Of a stretch of 64,000 nt of DNA, positions 22,672 to 34,849 are shown piece after piece (the stretch's first letter is position 1; the number at the start of each line of letters is the position of its first letter). The stretch is from NCBI GenBank assembly GCA_004380135.1, contig QXCR01000097.1:1-64000 (forward strand), read 5' to 3'. This DNA comes from Stemphylium vesicarium. Lineage: Eukaryota > Ascomycota > Dothideomycetes > Pleosporales > Pleosporaceae. The position numbers were made by a program, and so were the translations under genes. The notes below the pieces were generated by a model. That model was not told the origin of the DNA. It searched no databases and saw only the letters and a program-made list of their open reading frames with translations.

Positions 22672-25600
22672 ATGCAATCCTCTCCTCCCACAAGTGAAGG
22701 GAAAGCGCGCGCTATCCGGGAACTTTCACGCAGTCTAAGCCACAGCCCACGAAATATTGATCCTCCTTCGCCAGCGCAGAGCGACTCGAATCCCACACAA
22801 CACTCGGGATTCGGCGCTACGAATACGTCCCAGTTCTGGAACGATGCTGACGTTCTCCATTCGACACAACACAACATAGGAGACGACACAAACACGCTTC
22901 CACAATATCCACGTATTCGCTCGACTGCGAAGAAGCAGAACACTTGGGCCCCGTTTCGCTCAGAGCAGGTCCAACCCGACACGTCCATGGTAAACAAAGA
23001 ATTCATGGACTTCGACGGCCACAGCATTTCGGATGAGGAAAGCATGGCCGTTGAACAGGCGCGTGGAGGCAACCGCAGCAACCGCGCCACCCCAAGTAAA
23101 ATGAGCTCTCAGTTCGACAGTCTCTACGACATGACACCACCCACCAACCGGTCGCGCAAATCACACTTGGCAGATACTGGGAGTCTTCGACGCGACGCGG
23201 CTATCCGACGCGCCTCACGCAACGACATCGACTACACTGCATCGCCCCGCCCCGCAAGCAAGCGCAACTCCCCAGCCATGCCTGCAAAGGGAGAGAACAA
23301 GCGAAACACTCTTGCACAGCTACATGCAAAGCTGTCTGAAGACGAGTCATCCTTTATGGAGCAACGACCCCCGACCGTTACTATCGATTCGACCAAGAAC
23401 TCGCGGTGGGGTAACCGGAGCCGACAGACATCCCTCCAGCTTGACGGCAATGTCGACGCTTCCCAGAACAAGGGAACGTCTCGTTCAAGACACAACGCCA
23501 CGCAGAACACTACAGCCCAGTCTTTTATCCTTCCCGATCTTCCCAACCTCACCGAGCTGGTCTCTGGTGTATGGGACGACGGCACTCCAGTATTCTCAAA
23601 AACATCGGCTTCACGATCGCGCTTTGCTGCCCCGCCCAAGGGTGGCCGCAGGCCATCATACATTCCCGTCGACGGTGCGCCGATTCCCGAGGAAGAGAAG
23701 GCTATTTTTGCCGCGCTTCAGCAGTTGCAGGAGAAGCTTGCAGATATGGAACATGAGCGTGCAGAGGCTGAGCGGAAGATTGAGGAGCAAGATCTTGAGC
23801 TGATCGAGCTGCGAGCCACCACACAAGCGCAGGAGAAGCTACGCCGAAGCGACAGTGCACAAGATTCTGACGCCGGCAAGAGTAGCTGGAAGGTTGAGAA
23901 GACGCGTAAGTGGATGCGAAACGAGGTGTTTGTATTGATACTGACTGAATTTTCCAGGCCTTGACGCGACTGTCCAAACCCTCAGAACCAAGCTTGACCG
24001 CGCCGACCGCAAATTCGCCGTACTGGAGATCGAGAAGAAGCGCCTGAGCACCGAAAAGGACAACATGGCGAACCAATTGGGCATCGCCTTCCAGACCTGC
24101 GAGGAGCTCAAGAACGAGAAGAGGACTTTGAGCAATGAGAATGAGCAGCTTCGCCAGGAAGTAGAGACTCTCCGTGCAGAGAACGAGGCCCTACGCGATC
24201 AGCTCGACCGAGACCAATCTCAACATCGGGAAGAGACAACTCAACTCCGTCGCCAATTCGATCAGACTGCAAATGCGACCGAGAGGGAGAACGCCAATCT
24301 ACACGCTGAGCTAGCTCGCGTACGCGCTCAGCATGATGAGAATACCCAGCAGCTCAACCGCAGAGATGGCGAACTACGACGAGCACGCCAGGAGCAGGTT
24401 GAATATGCCCGCTTGAAGTCTGATCACGAGTCTCTTAGATCTCAACTTGCAGACCTAAAGGCCAAACGTGAAGAGGACGTCCAGCGATGGTCTCGACTAG
24501 AAGCAACTCTGCGAACCCAGGTCGATCACCGCGATGAGACTATCCGACGCCATTTCGACGACACGGACCAGGAGCGAACCAACGAGGCTATGCGCCTAGA
24601 CAACGAGAACCTTCGCGACGAGATCCAGCAGCTCCAAGCCCAGCAGGAGGAGGAGTATGAGCAATGGGCAAGAAAAGAAGCGGAGTTCCAACGCAAGATC
24701 CAGTTGCGTGAGAATGCTGCACGACAGACCCGTGATATCACACGCGAGTTGTTCAATGTTCGGGAGATGAACAACCAGCATCTCGACGAGGCTACCGGTC
24801 CTACTTCTAGGAGTGCAAGCAGGCCTAGTTATCGCCGTGAAGATACACGGACACGCATAAGGAACCGTGTCCAGCAGGAAGTCCGCAACAGCAAGCTCGC
24901 AAATGAGTCACAGCAGGGAAGCCGGACTGAGGCGAGCCCACGGAAATCATTTACTAGCCATTCCAGGTTCTCGGCTCGAAGTGCCTCTGCACCAACCCAG
25001 GCCGACAAGCAGGCGCGTGTAGAAAGCGAGGTGGAGTCAACAACCGATCTCTCCCTTGCGCCTCGCTCGGCCCTGCGTATCTCACGAAACACTCCTGCTA
25101 CTAAGCAAATGACCATCCAGCCTCCTGTTGATCTCGACCTGACTGAATTGAGCTACATTGACAAGGATCAGATTGCCCAGCTTCGCCGTCTATTGGAGGA
25201 AGACCGAGCCATGATGCGCCGTAACCTTTCATCTGCCCCGGTGGATGAGCCAACGCGCGAGGATACTGTTCGATCTCAGCGTCCGCCCCAGGAAGACACG
25301 GCTCGATCTGTCGCTTCAGCCAAGAGCGAACGTCGTCCTTCTCTTGTACGCAAGTCATCGCTCAAAGACACTACCCAACGCACCACTGGCACTCAATTTG
25401 AGGAGGACACTGGCAACTTGTCCAACTTGGATGCGGATGGCGAGGCTACGCAGACTAAGCAATCTGCTATTGACGCTTCAATGATTAGCAATACAAGCCG
25501 AAGGCGCCGCAGTGCTCCCACTGAGATGACATCTGCGTTCATCGTTCCGGACATCAAACTCAGTACCTCCAAGCAGGCTACAGCAACTATCAACGCCCAC

Positions 25601-26299
25601 AAGCCACTTCCCAAGGACCACGACAACGCCAACTGCACCGTCTGTCGTCGCGAGGACTACACTACTGCGACCGACGCTCTCCGTGTCCCCAAGCTCATCC
25701 CAGCATCGGTACGCACAATCGACGACATCGACGCCACCCTGCGCCCCGCACAATCGCCCAAGGAAGCACTCGCCCTCGTAGTCAAGGGCCTCAACGACGA
25801 GCGCATTCACCTCCACGCCGAACTAGCCGTCCAACGCGCCTTCCTCGAACAGCACGACCCCAGCCTCGGAAACCGCAAGCGCATCGCCCTCAACAACTCG
25901 ATCCAAGACCTCCTCCGCCGCATCGACTTCCTCGACAAGCAAGTCTACCGTCTCTACGACGTCCTCGAGGGCCAGCAGGCAGACGACCTCACGGAAGAGC
26001 AGTTCGATGAGCTCACTGGCCCGATCCGCATCGAAGAGGAGAAGGCTGAGCAGCAGCAGCAACAACAGCATGCTAGTGAGAAGAAACAGGGCAAGAAGGT
26101 TACCATCCGCAGCTTTCATGAGGAGGACGAGAGTGTGGAGATGGCCCGTGGTGGCGCTGCGGGGAAAACTGACGTTGAAGACGAAGACGACGACGATTCA
26201 ACACATGAGTTGCCGTGGGAGGGCTTCGAAGACGATGGTATCATGGAAGGCGATGTTAGTTTCTCGGCCATGGCGGGCTGGAGGACCAGTGCGCAGTAG
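22672..26299 (+). CDS. Cep57-domain coiled-coil protein, likely spindle-pole/MTOC component
   Basis: Two exons, 22672-23905 and 23958-26299, 1191 aa. The N-terminal 290 residues are disordered, with many Ser, Asn and Arg. A conserved segment (LPDLPNLTELVSGVWDDGTP, about 285-304) precedes a coiled coil from about 340 that continues, with breaks, to about 700, where long Glu/Gln/Arg heptads are evident. A further conserved block begins at FIVPDIKLS (about 938), has the CTVCRRED cysteine pair (about 971) and the PKEAL...LNDERIHLHAEL helix region up to about 1098. The last two blocks match the fungal Ppc89/Cep57 microtubule-binding type found in spindle-pole-body proteins. The C-terminus is Gln-rich then acidic. 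The role in anchoring microtubules at the spindle pole is inferred from the family. Confidence 0.82.
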
Positions 26300-29200
26300 A
26301 ATCGCGTGTTGAGTGAGGCGATGAAGGGGTTGGCCCCGTGGCAGAGGGAGGAAGTTTGTAGGATTATGGGGGGTGAAGTAGGGGGATAAGGTGGCTTCTT
26401 GTTTTTTTTTTTCGCTCTTCTTTCAAGTTTTCAGTATGGATGGGGGATCAATGGATGGGTATGGGGTCTTTTTGCATTGTTACAAACGTCGGTATCTGGG
26501 ATTTGGGACTGGGGATTCGGGATTGCATTGGGTAACGGCGTCTTTCTTTCTTGCTTTCTTGCTTTCTTACGTCTGTCCAAAGTCTCGTTTGTTTGTTTGT
26601 TACAAAAATTCGGATTTTGAATGGGGATATTACATGCTCTATCTTATTTCTTCATTCCCTTTCTCTCCTCTCACGTCTTCCTCACAGCTACTCTTTCCCC
26701 TCTTCCTTCCCCTTCTTGCTCTCGCCTTCTTTCCTGGCTTTTGACGACTTCGACTCACCTTCTCCACCCGCTGTAGGAGCGGAGCAGGTTCGAGTTGGTC
26801 TCGCCTGGCAGAGAGTGTGCGCACGCGAGAGAAACATGGGATGGGAGATATTAGCTCGAGGTTGAGATGTGCCGAGCACAAATTACAGGGGATGGGATCA
26901 TTCATTCGCTGTATTATCAAACCTCAGAGGCAAAGGAGAAAAGAAATCCACAAAACAGGTTCCATTACTCAAGATGTGAATATTTCTTTTTCTCGCTGTA
27001 TTCTATCATATCTGGCAAACTCAATTCCCACCGACGACTCTGTTCTTTTGCCGTTGTAGCAAGTGTGAGAATCCCGAGCGAAACGAAACACTTTTACTGA
27101 CTTGACTTGAACATTGTAGGTAACTCATTCAGTATACTTCTTTCGTTTCCTTTGAAATAGAAAGGAATCGTGCGGTTAATTGTGTATCGCGTAACCGCAA
27201 TGAACGTAGTTGGGGTCGAGTGCAGCTGTTTATGTGTACTCATTCGGTATGTCTGTCGCTTTGACTCTTTGGAGTACATGTAGCGTCATTACTCATTACC
27301 TCTCCCGATAGACCTCCAGGCACGGTGTTGTTCTTGTCATCCCATCAATATCTGTTGTTCATAGACTATTTGCGACGGCCTTGTGATGTTGAGGATTTCT
27401 CGCTGGGGGGAGACGCGCATTGAGGCGGTGAGCGAAAACGTAACTTCGATCGCCGTCGTCTCGCAACAAAGCGTGATCATGATCGATGCAGAAAGACTTA
27501 CCACGATTCTCCTTGATCGCTCGTCACATAGCTGACTCGCTGGATATATCCGCTGGCTCACTGTTGGGCGCCGAGGAGTACACATGGCCATGTCACGCTG
27601 TCATATGCGGTACGGCTCAATGTCGGCCTGGATGTAGCGCGTGTGAGCCTCGCTCTTCGCTTTCGTCGGACTCCATTGTGCCGCGACAGCGACTCATATC
27701 AAACTCAGTTTTACCTCTTGCATATGCTCACCTGAGTGCTTTCGTGATGTCGATAGGCAATAGAGGGAGGTTAGACGAAGGCCAACACCTATCGTTTGTA
27801 AAAGAGATAAGGAATTCCCATTGAAACATGACATGGAAGACCCATCGCCATCTGTTCGTTGGCTGTGGATAATCTCGGTGTTGTTTCTGATAAACACTAG
27901 ATTTGGTGTTAACGCGCAACATCCGTGGGGTGGACTGACCGCGGCCCTTTTTTCTTCCAAAGTGACCGAAAGCCAGGGATATCGTGTTCGAGAAGATCGA
28001 TTCTCGAATCTTTTCAGATCCAACCATCTTGTCCTGCTGACATGGCGTTCTGGCTATCGACGGTGTCGGACAAAATTCCCCTCTGCTGAAAGTGGAGGAT
28101 GCAGTGTGTAGCCGATTGGTGAAGGAGGTGAGTCAGGCACGTATGCGAGCCAATCGGACCAACCCGCTGTCAGATCTCGTCGAGTTAAAAATTTGAAGTT
28201 GTTCGCTTCGAGATATGTGGAGCGGGATGGGTGGCGACTATGCGCATCTCGAGATGGGTTGGTGGGTGGAGGCTGTTGACGGCCCGTCGCATTGTTGACC
28301 GGGTCGTCGGATCGCGCGCGACGAACCGTCGGGAGTTTATTGAAAGCTGTTGGTGAGGTCGAAATTCGTGGCCAAGTGTATGACACTCAGATCACACGCA
28401 GGCCGGTGGTCTTCGGAGTCACCGGCGATTCGTCCATCGGTGCCTGATCCAGCCCTCGTGACCACGTCTTGACGATGTTTTGACAAACCAAGCAGGCTCC
28501 GGAGGCGAAGAAGTGCATCTTGAGCTGTCTAGCGTATGTGGAGATAGAGCTGACGCAGCTGCAAGTCTTCTTTATCAATGGTACTGTTGGGATGAAGGGG
28601 CTGGTGATTAGCGCAAGTGGGGTTGACCATGTCATGGAAACGGACAGGATCTTCTGCCTAGTCGTAGTAAATATATCCAGAGATTGCAGCACGCGCAAGC
28701 CACGACTGATGGTGTTGTACAGGCTCAATGTCCGAGGTGTGTTGAAGATGTTGTTGTAAGCTGTAGCGAGGTCGATGCATTTTGTGGGTCTCGGACCCTG
28801 GGGCGTTGGGGTCTAGTGTAGGTGAACTGTAACTATGACATGGTGAGTGGGCAACGTCGGAATCCCCACATCCTTCATAACCCCTTGCCTCTGTGTGCAG
28901 TCTGCCCATTCTAGCCACTGGTTCACACAGATAAGCAAGGGGGAGGTGGCGGTCACACAGGCTCCGTGACAACCTCGTCGCAGGCAAGATAATCGTGTCT
29001 GGACACGACAGACGCGGTCCAATGCACCCTGCGCATCCTTTGCCAAGCAAAATTTGTAGTGAAAAAGAAGTTTGACGGTTGGTCGCATTACGCACAGCGT
29101 GTGATCCCTAGCAGCGCAAGTAGGGCGAATATAGGACATTGGCGCCAAGATCCCGCTGCTGCAAGCCGGAAAGCATAACTGTGGTTGAGCGCAAATCTCC

Positions 29201-30450
29201 AAGCCACTACACGGTGGCCGAAACGCGCTGTGTGCTCACGTGTTCTCGGACAAGAAGATTTTCGACTGCAAATTCTCTGAGAGCCGCATGCGTCTGTCGT
29301 TGGACACTGCAGGACACTATCAGTAGTCTGCAGCTAAGCATTGTAAATAGTCTTGATTCGCCATCGCGACAAAAGATGCCTCGTTCTGGCTAGATCCATG
29401 CAAGACAACAATGACGGTGGGAGCTGCATCTTTCCCGCCCGACTGCGCGGCCTATCCAGACAGCGCTTGGATCACTCGCTGGCTCGAGCATCGATGTGTA
29501 CTCCTCGGGGAAGCTGGAAGGCTGAAAGTCCTCGCTGCTCGTGTGCCACCCATGTGGATCAAACTCAGTGCGACGTCCCGAACCCTCCCCGGAAGCATGG
29601 GGAAGGTGTTTGCAGCGAACGGGGCTATTGACTACATGCTGGCCATGAGTGAGCGTGTTCTATGCCCAAATATCGGAATGCGCATGTTGCTCACAGGCCA
29701 GACGTCCAGAGTGGAAACCGGGGTAGTCGGCAACGGACGAATGGGATTGCATTTGGGAAAATTGGCATGCCAAGCCTTTTGACCTCATTCGCTTCCAGAC
29801 TCCTGACGAGCTTCCTCATGTGCTCGACATTCGGGCTGCTACCATATCCTTGGCTTCTAGATAGTCTCCGAAGGGATCATCTAGCTCATTGTTAACCCTG
29901 CATACGGACCCTGGTATGTTCAGCGTGTCAATCTCGACGTTCGTGGATGAAACTTCTGGATGCGGGTCAAATCACAGTAGGTGTACATGCGCTAGCGATG
30001 GGCAGATATGCTGTAACTCCTCGATCCATTTGAAGGCGGAGGTTCCGGTAGGGTCTGACAATTGGCGACGCGTAGTGGCGATGCCGAGCTTGCGAGAGAT
30101 GATGATGACCGACTACTACCAGACTTTCACCGGACGCGACAATCTCCCAAAGCAGGTGAAACGACGAACTCGAAGAAGTGTATGCTCATCGCCTGGTTAA
30201 TGAATTCACTGCTTGTCGGGCCTTTTATCTCCAGCTTAGAGCGGTGAGGTTGCAGTAGCTCAAGGGTCAAACGGCGAGTCTATCGAGTCCCAAAAGGGAC
30301 TAGCTGGATTTGTCACCTAGAGCGTGGATTGCGTTGGATTGCGTGACCACTGGCAGTCACCACCCAACTTTTGTAACCCGCGTCAGGGCTGCGCCTTCCC
30401 CACATACACCGTGCGCCCGATACAAATTCCGGGGCGTCGCATTTCTTATC
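26300..30450. other. 4.2-kb stretch with no supported gene
   Basis: The largest gap in the window. The first 700 bp are T-rich with TTTCTTGC repeats and poly-T, as in a long 3' region. From about 27300 on there are many short ORFs on both strands, none longer than about 145 codons, none with a domain I recognise. A minus-strand frame at 28387 to about 28790 reads more protein-like than the rest and may be a decayed exon, but it lacks a start and joins to nothing convincing. No tRNA or repeat was seen. Confidence 0.45.
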
Positions 30451-30457
30451 TATAAAG
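30451..30457 (+). promoter_or_regulatory. TATA box of the choline sulfatase gene
   Basis: TATAAAG 139 bp before the ATG at 30590, followed by an extended C/T-rich leader (CTCTCTGCCCTCACTC). This is the best TATA match in the window. Confidence 0.55.
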
Positions 30458-30589
30458 CACTCTCTGCCCTCACTCTCACCTACAACTTTTCAACCCACAG
30501 CCCTCTGCCTTTCTACGCTACCTGGCAATTGCTCGCTTCTCTATTCAGTACTATACCAGTTCTTCTAAACACAATACCTCCACAACAGC

Positions 30590-32557
30590 ATGGCTCCCAG
30601 TCTCTTGCTAGACCCGGAGTCGCCGCCACCCTCCTACGTCCACAATGTTAAGCAAACACTCAAGTCAGACGTCGGTGTCTCACTCAAGGAGGCCCAGGCA
30701 CCTGTTGGCGGCGATTTTTCTTTCTCTTCTGCTTCCATGAACGGCAGTGGCAACGGTCATGCCAATGGCGCCAATGGCTTTTCAGCAAGCAACGGGTTAT
30801 CAGGTGTTCAGCAAGGCGGGGGAGATTTTGTTTCTGCTCAGACTCTTCGTCAACAGTCCGAGAGCTATGCTTCACAAGCTCGTCACGTTGGAGGACAGAA
30901 GCGACCAAACATTTTGTACATTATGGCCGATCAGATGGCTGCTCCGATGCTAAAGTTCAATGACCCAGAGTCAGTTATCAAGACACCTCATCTTGACGAG
31001 CTCGCTAGGACAGGCGTCAACTTCTCCAGCGCGTACTGCAACTCACCTCTGTGTGCGCCTTCTAGGTTCACCATGTGCAGCGGTCAACTCCCTTCCAAGA
31101 TCGGTGGCTACGACAACGCCTCCATCCTAGGACCAGAGATCCCCACCTACGCCCACTACCTACGCCGGGAGGGCTACGAGACTGCATTGGCTGGCAAGAT
31201 GCACTTCATCGGCCCCGACCAACTGCACGGATTCGAACACCGACTCACATCGGACATCTACCCTGGAGACCTAGGATGGTCCGTCAACTGGGATAAACCA
31301 GAGGAGCGTCAAGAGTGGTACCACAACATGGCTTCAGTCATGCAAGCTGGCCCATGTGTTCGCTCCAACCAACTAGACTACGACGAGGATGTCATGCACA
31401 AGGTAAGGATATTTTAGTACAGTAACGCAGTACACCATGTAACGCAGCCAAGTATCATTGCTAACACATGAACCCAGGCTCAACAATACCTCTACGACTA
31501 CGTCCGATCAGACCCTGAGACTCGTCGGCCCTTCGCCTTGACCATCTCCTTGACCCATCCACACGACCCATACACTATGATCCAGGAATACTGGGACCGA
31601 TACGAGGGCGTGGACATCCCCTTGCCCAAGGTTGAGATTGCCCAAGCCGACCAAGATTCTCACTCTCAGCGATTGCTCAAGACGATTGACTTGTGGGACA
31701 ACCCCGTACCCGACGAGGCCAAGATCCGCGCCCGCCGAGCATACTTTGCTGCTTGCAGCTTTGTCGACGACCAGGTTGGTAAACTTGTCAAGCTCCTGAG
31801 GAACTGCAGGCTTGACAAGGACACGATTGTCGTTTTCTCGGGAGACCACGGTGACATGCTTGGTGAGAGGAGCTTGTGGTACAAGATGAGCTGGTACGAG
31901 AACAGCGCACGTGTGCCGATGATCATCAACGGTCCCAACTTCGCACCCAAGCAGGTCAAGGAATCAGTCTCTACCATGGACTTGTTGCCTACCTTTGTGG
32001 ACTTGGCTGGGGGACAGGTTGATGAACGCCTGCCACTGGATGGCGTCAGCCTCCAAGAGTACCTGATCTCAGACAAACCTGGCAAGGACGAAGTGTTTGG
32101 CGAGTACATGGGAGAAGGAACTATCACTCCGACGTACATGATTCGCCGCCATCAGTGGAAGTTTACCTTCTCTCTCGCCGACGGACCGCAGCTCTACAAC
32201 CTTGTGGAAGACCCGCAGGAGCTCCAGGATCTCGCTAGGTCCTCGGAACCTCACAACCAGAAGATGCTAGCCAAGTTCGAAGCAGAGGCGCGTGAGAAGT
32301 GGGACTTTGCGAGGATCCACAACGACGTGCTACGCAGTCAGCGCATGCGCCAGATTGCATGCAGCGCGCTGAAGATTGGCCGCAAGGAGTCCTGGGACTA
32401 CCAGCCGCCTTCCAACGACAAGGACCGCTTCATTCGCTCTCACATTCCCCTTGATGAGCTCGAGCGCCGTGCGCGTTTCCCCGTTGTGGACTACCTTGGT
32501 CGCGAGAAGTCGGCTACAGCAACACACCACGGTGTTGCTGGAGCAGCTGGCGAGTAA
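30590..32557 (+). CDS. Choline sulfatase (type I sulfatase)
   Basis: Two exons, 30590-31402 and 31478-32557, 630 aa. It would cleave choline-O-sulfate to choline and sulfate, a fungal sulfur and osmolyte store. The sulfatase fold starts at KRPNILYIMADQM (about residue 104), giving the Asp of the metal site. CAPSR (Cys about 155) is the signature whose Cys is converted to formylglycine. GKMHFIG near 203 and the FSGDHGDMLGE segment supply further metal and substrate residues. The C-terminal region with HIPLDELERRARFP matches the choline-sulfatase type rather than arylsulfatases. The first 100 residues are an extra Gly/Asn/Ser-rich arm not part of the fold. There is no clear signal peptide, so it is probably cytosolic. 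Confidence 0.9.
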
Positions 32558-33267
32558 AGAGGTACCTCTGGACGCACAGGCGCCAATTTTCCTTTGATGA
32601 ATTTGTTCCCATATGCATGGTCGAGTCTCGTATGGTTTTGTACTTTAGCGTTTGATGGGCGTTATGAGGTTACGAAGCACGATGAGTATGTGTAGTCAAG
32701 CGTTCTGCATGCCGCATGATCAGATTGACATGGCGTTGGGCATTTTTGAAGGAGTATGGGTATGGCTATATTTGTATGATAGAATTAATACACGGGAAGG
32801 GCGGTTCAGTCAGCTTCAGTTAGTGGGAATAATGCAAAAAAAAAACAAAAATCAAAGAAACCACAACAGATGAGTTATGAGATTTGCGAGCGAAGTCGGT
32901 GTAACTTGATGTTTGTGAGATGACGACGAATTGGTGATGTCCTTCATTGCCGCCGGGCAAACGCAAAAATGAAGAGAATATAGTTTGATGTGATTTCTGA
33001 CCATGGTAATAATGATTAGTTTGACGTGAAGAAAGCGTGGGTGTGGCGACAAGAGTGGGTGCTTGGTGGGTGGAGCGCACACGTGAGATGGCGTTCGCCT
33101 CCACAAGCCGATAGACCGACTGCGGAAGGTGGCAGTGGCGGCAGCGACCATCGGTGCAACAACGACGCCCATAGCTCAGTAGACGGCGAATCCAACCCCT
33201 TCTGTTCACACTCCCCGCTTCTGCTCCACCACGCACTTTCCGCTTCGCTCAACCCGTTCGCGTCGCC
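32558..33267. other. Intergenic, no supported gene
   Basis: 3' region of the sulfatase gene, with an A-run at 32836-32845, and the promoter of the RAD6 gene. Short ORFs only; none gives a domain. Confidence 0.4.
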
Positions 33268-33996
33268 ATGTCTACCGCCGCCCGCCGCCGCTTGATGCGC
33301 GACTTCAAGGTGAGTGGCCATCTCGGAGCCGCAAGAAGCTCACAGTACATGGCCATGGTACATCCAGCTGACTTAGTGTGACAGCGCATGCAGACTGATC
33401 CTCCGGCTGGTGTATCTGCATCCCCGATTGCTGACAATGTCATGACCTGGTACGGCTCACCGCAACCTCCCCGCACGCGACACGGTTGTCTACCACGCTG
33501 TGCCCCTGTTACCCCCTTCTACACACTGCCGTCTATGCATACAGCACCTACCATGTCCCTTGGGGTTCTTTCGCTGACATATGGATAGGAATGCGGTCAT
33601 AATTGGGCCGGCCGACACGCCGTTTGAGGATGGCACGTTCCGCCTCGTGATGCACTTTGAAGAAGCATACCCCAACAAGCCGCCGGGAGTCAAGTTCATC
33701 AGCCAGATGTTCCACCCAAACGTATACGGCACGGGAGAGCTGTGTCTGGATATCCTGCAGAACCGGTGGTCGCCCACGTACGATGTAGCAGCCATCTTGA
33801 CGAGTATTCAAAGGTCAGTGGAGCCCCGACTCGCCCGTACAAGAACAGAAGACAGGTACTGACAAGGCGTAGTCTGCTCAACGATCCCAACACATCGTCC
33901 CCAGCCAACGTCGAAGCGTCAAACTTGTACAAGGAAAACCGCAAAGAGTACACCAAGCGCGTCCGCGAGACAGTGGAGAAGAGCTGGGAAGACTAG
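33268..33996 (+). CDS. RAD6: Ubiquitin-conjugating enzyme E2 RAD6/UBC2
   Basis: Four exons: 33268-33309, 33385-33449, 33589-33813 and 33873-33996, 151 aa. The whole UBC fold is present: N-terminal helix STAARRRLMRDFKRMQ, which binds the E3 Rad18 or Ubr1 in known homologues, the HPN motif (78-80), catalytic Cys88 in GTGELCLDI, and the C-terminal helix ending KSWED. It lacks the long acidic tail of budding yeast Rad6, as usual in moulds. Known roles of the family are PCNA mono-ubiquitination in DNA damage tolerance, histone H2B ubiquitination and N-end-rule degradation. Introns sit after codon 14, inside Trp36 and inside the first Ser of the SLLNDP helix, and all have GT-AG borders. Confidence 0.97.
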
Positions 33997-34849
33997 GCCA
34001 GCAGGACGGGCACGAAATTTACGACATGATGGCATAGTATGGAGTTATGAGGTACAAGGACAATATCACATCTGTTATACTGGCAGCTGAGCAGGTTTCT
34101 CTTCACGGCAGTTGTTGCACGGCGTTTTCTCTGTTTTTTTTTTATGAATTGATTGTTACTGCATTTCTGCGTGGTTGATCCAGGTGCTTGTGCCATGACT
34201 TGATATCTCGCAACACTGCTTGTCTATGTTGGTATACTAATGCAGGGCTCCGTAGACTAGCTGTTCTGGGCGCAGTGAAGCCCATGCGACAGCCACGTTT
34301 GATGGGAGTGTCGACAGAGAGACAGGCGGACAAGCGAAACGAGGACGGATAGTCTCTACCGTACTTATAAAGGCGAGTGGCCCGCGTACTGTGCTATGAC
34401 CAGTCCAGAGGCAGCGGGACCTGCGTCACGGCCGTTGGCTGCTGCGGGGAGGGAAGCAGGCACGCTACGGGATTGCAGGCCCTGGCCGCAGCAACACAAG
34501 CCGAAGCCTGCACCTCGACAAAGCCCAACGTCAACATCAAATCAACAGAACCGTCGCCCTCCCGCCGCCGCCCACGCCTGCCCACGCACCTTTCCTTTCT
34601 GGCTCCGAGGCTGCCAGTTTGGGATCCCTTGTTCCCCCCTCCAAAAGGAACAAGCTGCCGCCGTTTCGTCTGTTCCCCTTAACCATAGCGGGGCCTGTAA
34701 TTACCCACCTCCACGCGCCGCGACACTGTGAGACGTGACCGTGTCACGACAGCAGTTCCCTTGGGGTTCGCAGCAACACCTGTCACAGAGCGTGAGAGGA
34801 GCAGATAGAGCGAGGCCTCTGGGCCGCAGCGCAAGAGTAGCCAGCAATC
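33997..34849. other. Intergenic, promoter and leader of the kinesin gene
   Basis: No supported gene. A T-run at 34133-34142 marks the end of the RAD6 region. A TATAAAG at 34366-34372 lies far upstream of the kinesin ATG (34850), which would give a long leader of over 400 nt if used. The stretch after it is rich in C and in short ORFs without domains. Confidence 0.4.

Noticed and set aside
28387..28790. Minus-strand frame as a transcription-factor exon
   Set aside because: It reads somewhat like protein but I could not name a domain, find a start or join it to other exons; kept only as a remark on the gap.
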